Positions 7,183 to 14,667 of a stretch of DNA of 14,667 nt are shown piece by piece. The position numbers and the translations under genes are program-made. The DNA is from Betaproteobacteria bacterium. GTDB lineage: Bacteria > Pseudomonadota > Gammaproteobacteria > Burkholderiales > SG8-41. Positions within the stretch are counted from its first letter, which is position 1; each line of letters opens with the position of its first letter. The stretch covers positions 1 to 14,667 of the forward strand of contig JAKFUJ010000087.1 in the NCBI GenBank assembly GCA_021732805.1, given 5' to 3'. The notes under the pieces are model-generated. The model saw only the letters and a list, made by a program, of their open reading frames with translations. It did no database searches and had not been told where the DNA came from.

Positions 7183-9365
7183 CCGGTATCGCGCACAAAA
7201 TGCCGCGGACCGGCGCGGTCATGCGTTATCTGCTGCTGTTGTGCGTGGCTCTTGGCGTCGCAGCAGTTTTCCTGCTGGCTTCGGTGAGCACCAATTCGGC
7301 GCTGTTTACCCGGTATTACCCGGCACTGCTCGTCATCAATCTGAGCATAGCGCTGCTGCTGGCCGGCATGGTGGTTTATCAGCTGGTCAGCCTGCGTAAA
7401 CGCCTGAAGGCGGGAGTATTCGGCGCCAAGCTGACACTGCGTCTGGTGGCGTTGTTTGCATTGATGGCCGTGCTGCCCGGTTCACTGATTTACGGAGTGT
7501 CAGTACAGTTCGTGTCGCAGAGTATCGAGTCCTGGTTCGAGGTGCGTCTGGACAGTGCGCTGGAAAGCGGGCTCAACCTTGGTCGTGGCACGCTCGACGG
7601 CCGCCTGAAGGAGCTCTCGGGAAAAGCCGAGCGGATGGCATTGACGCTGTCAACACGTTCGCCATCCGAGCACATCGCCGTGCTCAATGAACTGCGTGAA
7701 CAGGCCGGCGTTGAGGAGGCCACTCTGTTTACCGGGCGCGGCAGGGTTATCGCTTTTTCCGGTAACGAACGCAGCGGCATTGTGCCCGACGGACCGGGTG
7801 CTACTGCAATGCGCCAGATCCGTCTGCAGCAGTCCTACAGTGTGATCGAATCCATACCCGATCGCGGCCTGTTTCTGCGTGCACTGGCGCCGGTCAACGT
7901 GGTGGCGCTGACCGACGAAACCCGTATTCTGCAACTGCTTCAGGCCGTTCCTGCACAGCTCGCGCGCGACGCCGAGATCGTGCAAAGCGGTTATCGCGAA
8001 TATCAGGAGTTGCAACTGTCGCGGCGCGGCCTGAAGCGACTCTATGCGATTACCCTCACACTCACGATGCTGCTGGCACTGCTGTCTTCGCTGGGACTTG
8101 CGATTGTGCTGTCCAGTCGTCTGTCCGCGCCTTTGAGCGCACTGGTTGAAGGTACGCGCGCAGTGGCTCAGGGCGACTTCAGCCGTCGGGCCGCAGTGGC
8201 CAGTAGTGACGAACTGGGTCAACTGACACAGTCGTTCAACAGCATGACGCTGCAACTGGCCGAAGCGCAGGCGCGTGTCGAACGCAACCAGGCGCAGCTT
8301 GCCCATGCCAAGGCGTATCTCGAAAGCGTACTGGCACATCTTTCAGCGGGTGTGCTGACGTTCGACAGCAGCCTGCGCCTGCGCTCTGCCAACCCCAGTG
8401 CGGCACAGATACTGGGCGCCGATTACACGCCGCTGCTGGGCAGTGCGGTGAGTGACTGGCCGGCGATTGATGCCACGCTGGCGCCATTGGCACAGGCGAT
8501 GGTGGAAGCGTTCCGGCGCACGGACACGGCCGAATGGCAGCGCCAGGTTGAACGCGTTGCCCGCGACGGCACACAGGCTTTGTTGTTGCGCGGCACGCGT
8601 TTCGGCGAAGCCGGCGATACCGGGTTGATCGTGGTGTTCGATGACGTGACGCAACTGCTGCAGGCGCAGCGCGATGCAGCCTGGGCGGAAGTTGCGCGCC
8701 GGCTTGCCCACGAGATCAAGAATCCGCTGACGCCGATCCAGTTGTCGGCGGAGCGCATGCAGCTGAAACTCGAACCCAAGCTGGCGCCCGCTGACGCCGA
8801 AATCCTCGTCCGTTCGACGCAGACCATCGTCAGCCAGGTCGCCGCGCTGAAACGCATGGTCGATGCGTTCAGCCAGTACGCGCGCACGCCCGAGCCCGCG
8901 CTGCGTGCGCTGGATCTGAATGCCCTGATCCGCGAAGTGCTGATGCTGTACGAGTCGCTCGGTTCAAGCATGAAACTCAATCTGGCGAACGCGATGCCGC
9001 CGGTGCAGGGAGACGCCACCCAGATCCGCCAGGTGATTCATAATCTGCTGCAGAATGCGCAGGATGCGCTGGTCGGTACGGAAGCGCCGTACATTGAAAT
9101 TGCCACGGCGGTACGCGATGGGCGCGCCGAATTTTCGGTGACCGACAACGGCACCGGATTTCCGGAGCAATTGATGAAGCGGGCTTTTGAACCGTACGTC
9201 ACCACCAAACCGCGTGGTACCGGCCTCGGCCTGTCGATCGTGCGCAAGATCGTCGAAGAACATCATGGTGAAGTCACCATAACCAACGTGTCGCCGCATG
9301 GCGCCCGTGTGGCAATCCTGCTGCCGGTCGCCAAACAGAGTGCTGGTGAGCGCTCGGCCGCATGA
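7179..9365 (+). CDS. ntrY: NtrY-like sensor histidine kinase
   Basis: Membrane histidine kinase of 728 residues. It has three N-terminal transmembrane segments (about 16-36, 47-70 and 88-112), a periplasmic stretch (about 113-286) and a fourth segment (287-312). Next come HAMP (about 313-362, with DELGQLTQSFNSMT), PAS (about 380-490), HisKA with the phosphoacceptor His 511 in RRLAHEIKNPLTPIQLS, and a full ATPase domain: HNLLQNAQDAL (N box), VTDNGTGF (G1), FEPYVTTKPRGTGLGLSI (F and G2 boxes). All catalytic motifs look intact. An upstream in-frame start at 7137 is rejected: the ATG at 7179 overlaps the DUF4390 stop in ATGA. ntrX follows after 19 bases. The signal is unknown; NtrY proteins are linked to nitrogen, redox or envelope control in other bacteria. 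Confidence 0.93.
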   Translation: MTGIAHKMPRTGAVMRYLLLLCVALGVAAVFLLASVSTNSALFTRYYPALLVINLSIALLLAGMVVYQLVSLRKRLKAGVFGAKLTLRLVALFALMAVLPGSLIYGVSVQFVSQSIESWFEVRLDSALESGLNLGRGTLDGRLKELSGKAERMALTLSTRSPSEHIAVLNELREQAGVEEATLFTGRGRVIAFSGNERSGIVPDGPGATAMRQIRLQQSYSVIESIPDRGLFLRALAPVNVVALTDETRILQLLQAVPAQLARDAEIVQSGYREYQELQLSRRGLKRLYAITLTLTMLLALLSSLGLAIVLSSRLSAPLSALVEGTRAVAQGDFSRRAAVASSDELGQLTQSFNSMTLQLAEAQARVERNQAQLAHAKAYLESVLAHLSAGVLTFDSSLRLRSANPSAAQILGADYTPLLGSAVSDWPAIDATLAPLAQAMVEAFRRTDTAEWQRQVERVARDGTQALLLRGTRFGEAGDTGLIVVFDDVTQLLQAQRDAAWAEVARRLAHEIKNPLTPIQLSAERMQLKLEPKLAPADAEILVRSTQTIVSQVAALKRMVDAFSQYARTPEPALRALDLNALIREVLMLYESLGSSMKLNLANAMPPVQGDATQIRQVIHNLLQNAQDALVGTEAPYIEIATAVRDGRAEFSVTDNGTGFPEQLMKRAFEPYVTTKPRGTGLGLSIVRKIVEEHHGEVTITNVSPHGARVAILLPVAKQSAGERSAA

Positions 9366-9384
9366 ATACCCGGAACAGACCAAA

Positions 9385-10638
9385 ATGCGACAAATACTTG
9401 TAGTAGACGATGAAGTAGGCATCCGTGAGCTGCTATCGGAAATCCTTTCCGATGAAGGCTACGATGTAAAGCTCGCCGAAAATGCCGGTGCAGCGCGGGC
9501 TTTCCGCACGCAGATCAGGCCGGATCTGGTGCTGCTCGATATCTGGATGCCGGATACCGACGGCATCACGCTGCTCAAAGAATGGGCCAGCAGCGGGCAA
9601 CTGACGATGCCGGTGGTGATGATGTCGGGCCACGGCACCATCGACACCGCGGTCGAGGCCACGCGTATCGGGGCCTACGATTTTCTCGAAAAACCGATCG
9701 CACTGCAGAAACTGCTGGCGACCGTAGGCAAGGCGATTACCCGCGGCGAACAGCGGCCGCATGCCGGTGCTGCGCTGGCCATGCTCGGCCGCACGCCGGT
9801 GATACAGGAACTCAAACAGCGCCTGGAGCGTATCGCTGCCGGTCGCGCTGCCGTGCTGATCCAGGGCTCGCCCGGCTGTGCTTTCGAAGCCTGCGCGCGC
9901 GCTTTGCACGTGCCGAGCAATCCGTGGAATGTGATCGAGCGCGGCGCTCAAATCGTTGAAACCCCGCTTGATCTGCTGCAGGCCGCGCGCGGCGGAACCC
10001 TGTTTGTCCGCGATATCGCCGAATTCAGCAAACTCGAGCAACGCGGCCTGCAGGTGCTGCTGTCCCAGGCCAATCGTTACAACGTGCGCGTGGTCTGCGG
10101 CGCAACGCGCCCGCTGTCAGGGCTGGTGGCCGAAGGTCATTTTGACGATCGCGTTTACCAGTTGCTGGGTACGACGACCATACAGTTGCCACTGCTGCGT
10201 GATCAGCGCGACGATATCCCGGAACTGGCCGGTGTCATGCTCAACGATCTGATCGAGCAAAAACTGGTGCCGTCACGCCATTTCAGCACTGCGGCGCTGA
10301 ATACCCTGCGCACTTACGACTGGCCGGGCAATTTTTCCGAATTGCGCAATGTGGTGCAGACGCTGGCCAATACCGCTGTCGGTGAACAGATTTCGGTGGA
10401 AGAAGTGCAGCGCGTGCTGCCCCAGGTGGCCGCACCGAATGCGGCGGCTTCGCTGCAGCTGGATGCGCCGTTGCGCGATGCGCGTGATGCTTTTGAGCGC
10501 GTCTATTTCGAATACCATCTCGCCCGGGAAGGCGGCAATATCAGCCGTGTTGCCGATGTCGTGGGCCTCGAACGCACCCATTTGTATCGCAAGCTCAAGC
10601 ACTTGGGCATCAAGGCCACACGCAGGAACGACGAGTAG
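9385..10638 (+). CDS. ntrX: NtrX-like response regulator with degenerate AAA+ domain
   Basis: Response regulator of 417 residues and likely partner of the kinase just upstream. The receiver (1-120) is intact: Asp 8, Asp 9, phosphoacceptor Asp 52 (LLDIWMPDTDG), Ser 81 and Lys 103. The Fis-type helix-turn-helix (about 375-410, ISRVADVVGLERTHLYRKL) is also well kept. The central sigma-54-interaction AAA+ domain (about 133-330) is eroded. Walker A reads GSPGCAFE (161-168) without the Lys. The stretch to Walker B is about 25 residues short and lacks the GAFTGA loop. Walker B is LFVRDI in place of LFLDEI. The arginine-finger position is Gln 259, and sensor II has Ser 318 in GNFSEL for GNVREL. There is no frameshift, so this is a selected form or slow decay. 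The ATG at 9385 begins the receiver; an upstream in-frame start at 9298 would sit inside ntrY. Confidence 0.92.
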   Translation: MRQILVVDDEVGIRELLSEILSDEGYDVKLAENAGAARAFRTQIRPDLVLLDIWMPDTDGITLLKEWASSGQLTMPVVMMSGHGTIDTAVEATRIGAYDFLEKPIALQKLLATVGKAITRGEQRPHAGAALAMLGRTPVIQELKQRLERIAAGRAAVLIQGSPGCAFEACARALHVPSNPWNVIERGAQIVETPLDLLQAARGGTLFVRDIAEFSKLEQRGLQVLLSQANRYNVRVVCGATRPLSGLVAEGHFDDRVYQLLGTTTIQLPLLRDQRDDIPELAGVMLNDLIEQKLVPSRHFSTAALNTLRTYDWPGNFSELRNVVQTLANTAVGEQISVEEVQRVLPQVAAPNAAASLQLDAPLRDARDAFERVYFEYHLAREGGNISRVADVVGLERTHLYRKLKHLGIKATRRNDE

Positions 10639-10683
10639 CCGGCGTCACCGTCGAGGCTCTCGCCCCGGCATGGGCGCTGCCGT

Positions 10684-10689
10684 TATAAT
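10684..10689 (+). promoter_or_regulatory. Candidate -10 element for tkt
   Basis: A perfect TATAAT lies 68 bases before the tkt ATG in the 119-base gap after ntrX. The best -35 (TCGCCC, 10660-10665, 18-base spacer) is weak, so the promoter may need an activator or may be chance. No terminator for the ntrX operon is evident in this gap. Confidence 0.45.
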
Positions 10690-10757
10690 CACGGTTTTTC
10701 CGTTCCGCCGCTTTTTTTCATCACGATCACCATCGTTTCGCCAGGATCCAGCAAGCC

Positions 10758-13795
<3,038 letters not shown>

Positions 13796-13799
13796 ATAA

Positions 13800-13944
13800 G
13801 AGCACGTAACAAAATGAAAAATCTTCCCTCATCCCAACCCTTCTCCCGAAGGGAGAAGGGCTTTATTTCCCTCTCCCTCCGGGAGAGGGACCGAGGGTGA
13901 GGGAGTGCGGGGTATCCTCGCCACATGCATTTTGTTATGCGCTC
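13800..13944. repeat. MITE/REP-like palindromic element between gap and pgk
   Basis: About 145 bases bounded by imperfect terminal inverted repeats: GAGCACGTAACAAAATG (13800-13816) against the reverse complement of 13928-13944, 15 of 17 matching. Inside are two perfect hairpins. The first is CCCTTCTCCC/GGGAGAAGGG (13838-13847 with 13851-13860, loop GAA). The second is CCCTCTCCC/GGGAGAGGG (13869-13877 with 13881-13889, loop TCC). These are enclosed by an outer CCCTCA/TGAGGG pair (13826-13831 with 13898-13903). There is no coding capacity and no evident target-site duplication. The CCCTCTCCC hairpin style recalls dispersed intergenic repeats of proteobacteria; copy number cannot be judged from one window. 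Confidence 0.7.
13838..13868 (+). terminator. Candidate intrinsic terminator after gap (inside the repeat)
   Basis: The perfect 10-base GC-rich stem at 13838-13860 with a 3-base loop is followed at once by CTTTATTT. This could end tkt-gap transcription 43 bases after the gap stop, which would leave pgk needing read-through or its own promoter. The T run is interrupted, so efficiency is uncertain. Confidence 0.4.
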
Positions 13945-13962
13945 CAAGTACCCGAAAAACAT

Positions 13963-14033
13963 TGCCGCAGAGGTCACGGAGAACGTCAAAAAAACCGATT
14001 CTTGCCCCGGTTTTCTCCGTGAACGCTGTGGCT
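13963..14033. repeat. Imperfect 71-base palindrome before pgk
   Basis: The arms 13963-13983 and 14013-14033 match as inverted repeats at 17 of 21 positions, including a perfect TCACGGAGAA/TTCTCCGTGA. A nested AAAACCG/CGGTTTT (13991-13997 with 14008-14014) sits between them. It ends just before the pgk ribosome binding site, so a folded leader could affect pgk translation. It resembles CACAGAGG...CACGGAGAA-type dispersed repeats known from many bacterial genomes, an impression from memory, not from a search. Confidence 0.55.
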
Positions 14034-14034
14034 A

Positions 14035-14039
14035 AAAGG
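14035..14039 (+). promoter_or_regulatory. Ribosome binding site of pgk (decides a TTG start)
   Basis: AAAGG ends 7 bases before the TTG at 14047. No ATG or GTG lies near enough in frame to open the conserved N-terminus. Confidence 0.55.
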
Positions 14040-14046
14040 TGTTGAA

Positions 14047-14667
14047 TTGAAGTTTCTCCGACTGACAGATCTTCCCCTCGCCGGCAAACGCGTATTCATC
14101 CGCGCCGACTTGAATGTGCCGCAGGACGATGCCGGCAACATCAGCGAAGACACGCGCATCCGCGCTACCATCCCCGGCATCAAACACGCGCTCGCCGCGG
14201 GTGCCGCGGTGATGGTGACTTCCCACCTCGGCCGCCCGACCGAGGGCGTGCTCAAGCCCGAAGATTCGCTGGCGCCGATTGCGAAACGACTGTCCGAAGT
14301 ACTCGGTCAGCCAGTACCGTTGATACAGGACTGGGTGAATGGTGGTTTCGAGGTCAAACCCGGCGAAGTTGTGCTGCTGGAAAACTGCCGCGTTAACAAG
14401 GGCGAAAAAAAGAACGATGAACAGCTTGCGAAAAAAATGGCGGCGCTGTGCGATGTGTATGTGAATGATGCTTTCGGTACCGCGCATCGTGCCGAAGCCA
14501 CCACCCACGGCATTGCCAGATTCGCACCGGTCGCCTGCGCCGGTCCGCTGATGGCGGCCGAACTGGATGCGCTGGGCAAGGCACTGGAAAAACCGGCGCG
14601 TCCGTTGCTGGCCATCGTCGCCGGCTCCAAGGTTTCAACCCTTGGAGCCGGCGACGATGGCCAGCAA
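14047..14667 (+). CDS. pgk: Phosphoglycerate kinase, N-terminal part, ending in a fold-back sequence
   Basis: Transfers phosphate between 1,3-bisphosphoglycerate and ADP, the step after Gap in glycolysis. About 198 authentic residues are visible, the N-terminal domain and the start of the hinge. They include [10 protein letters not shown] (15-24), SHLGRP (59-64), [14 protein letters not shown] (111-124), [10 protein letters not shown] (139-148) and [12 protein letters not shown] (187-198). The family continues with Lys-Leu after GSKVST. Here the frame instead reads LGAGDDGQQ, because bases 14640-14667 are the reverse complement of 14605-14632. The authentic gene is therefore readable only to about 14639; the rest is most likely artefactual and no stop is reached. 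The start is TTG, supported by an AAAGG site and by the conserved N-terminus. It belongs with tkt and gap in a carbon-metabolism cluster. Confidence 0.93.
   Translation, partial: MKFLRLTDLPLAGKRVFIRADLNVPQDDAGNISEDTRIRATIPGIKHALAAGAAVMVTSHLGRPTEGVLKPEDSLAPIAKRLSEVLGQPVPLIQDWVNGGFEVKPGEVVLLENCRVNKGEKKNDEQLAKKMAALCDVYVNDAFGTAHRAEATTHGIARFAPVACAGPLMAAELDALGKALEKPARPLLAIVAGSKVSTLGAGDDGQQ
14605..14667. repeat. Perfect inverted repeat at the window end (fold-back)
   Basis: The 28-base left arm (14605-14632, within pgk) is matched base for base by the reverse complement in 14640-14667, around a 7-base spacer TTTCAAC. The right arm runs exactly to the last base. Such a long perfect hairpin inside a conserved coding region is not expected in a living pgk and is typical of chimeric fold-back ends of contigs. 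Confidence 0.95.

Noticed and set aside
9298..9384. Longer N-terminus for ntrX
   Set aside because: The extra residues are a shifted reading of the ntrY C-terminus; the receiver domain begins directly at the ATG at 9385.
13800..14046. CRISPR array or small RNA gene in the gap-pgk spacer
   Set aside because: The repeats are inverted, not regularly spaced direct repeats, and no convincing promoter-terminator pair for a separate RNA was seen.

Overview
This window looks like chromosomal DNA from a betaproteobacterium with moderately high GC. The gene order supports this: topB and dprA, then a LysM protein, divergent from def-fmt-rsmB-DUF4390-ntrY-ntrX, then tkt-gap-pgk. Protein sequences and GC-rich codon use are consistent, but genus cannot be named from the sequence alone. 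Almost everything is housekeeping; there is no prophage, CRISPR array, transposase, tRNA or rRNA gene.

Left block (minus strand, 1-3745). A type IA topoisomerase of the topo III class (topB, 423 N-terminal residues, cut by the window edge) has its own candidate promoter. Upstream lie dprA (DNA uptake and recombination mediator) and a secreted LysM protein, probably co-transcribed from a promoter in the 112-base divergent region. The smg/DUF494 gene that often sits between dprA and the topoisomerase in this group is absent.

Central block (plus strand, 3858-10638). A tight six-gene run: def (peptide deformylase), fmt (Met-tRNAi formyltransferase), rsmB (16S rRNA m5C967 methyltransferase), an exported DUF4390 protein, an NtrY-like membrane histidine kinase and an NtrX-like response regulator. 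The first three serve translation initiation and ribosome maturation; the last two form a two-component system. NtrX is the most interesting gene: its receiver and Fis-type DNA-binding domains look intact, but its central AAA+ domain has lost the Walker A lysine, the GAFTGA loop, the Walker B acidic pair, the arginine finger and the sensor II arginine. It probably cannot activate sigma-54 and more likely acts as a direct DNA-binding regulator.

Right block (plus strand, 10758-14667). Carbon-metabolism genes tkt, gap and pgk follow a TATAAT-bearing upstream region. gap and pgk are separated by 251 bases holding two palindromic elements: a MITE/REP-like unit with imperfect terminal inverted repeats around two perfect hairpins, and a shorter imperfect palindrome beside the pgk ribosome binding site. 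The last 28 bases are a perfect reverse complement of bases 14605-14632 inside pgk. They break the conserved GSKVST-KL reading and look like a fold-back artefact at a contig end.

Three genes (fmt, rsmB, pgk) appear to start with TTG.
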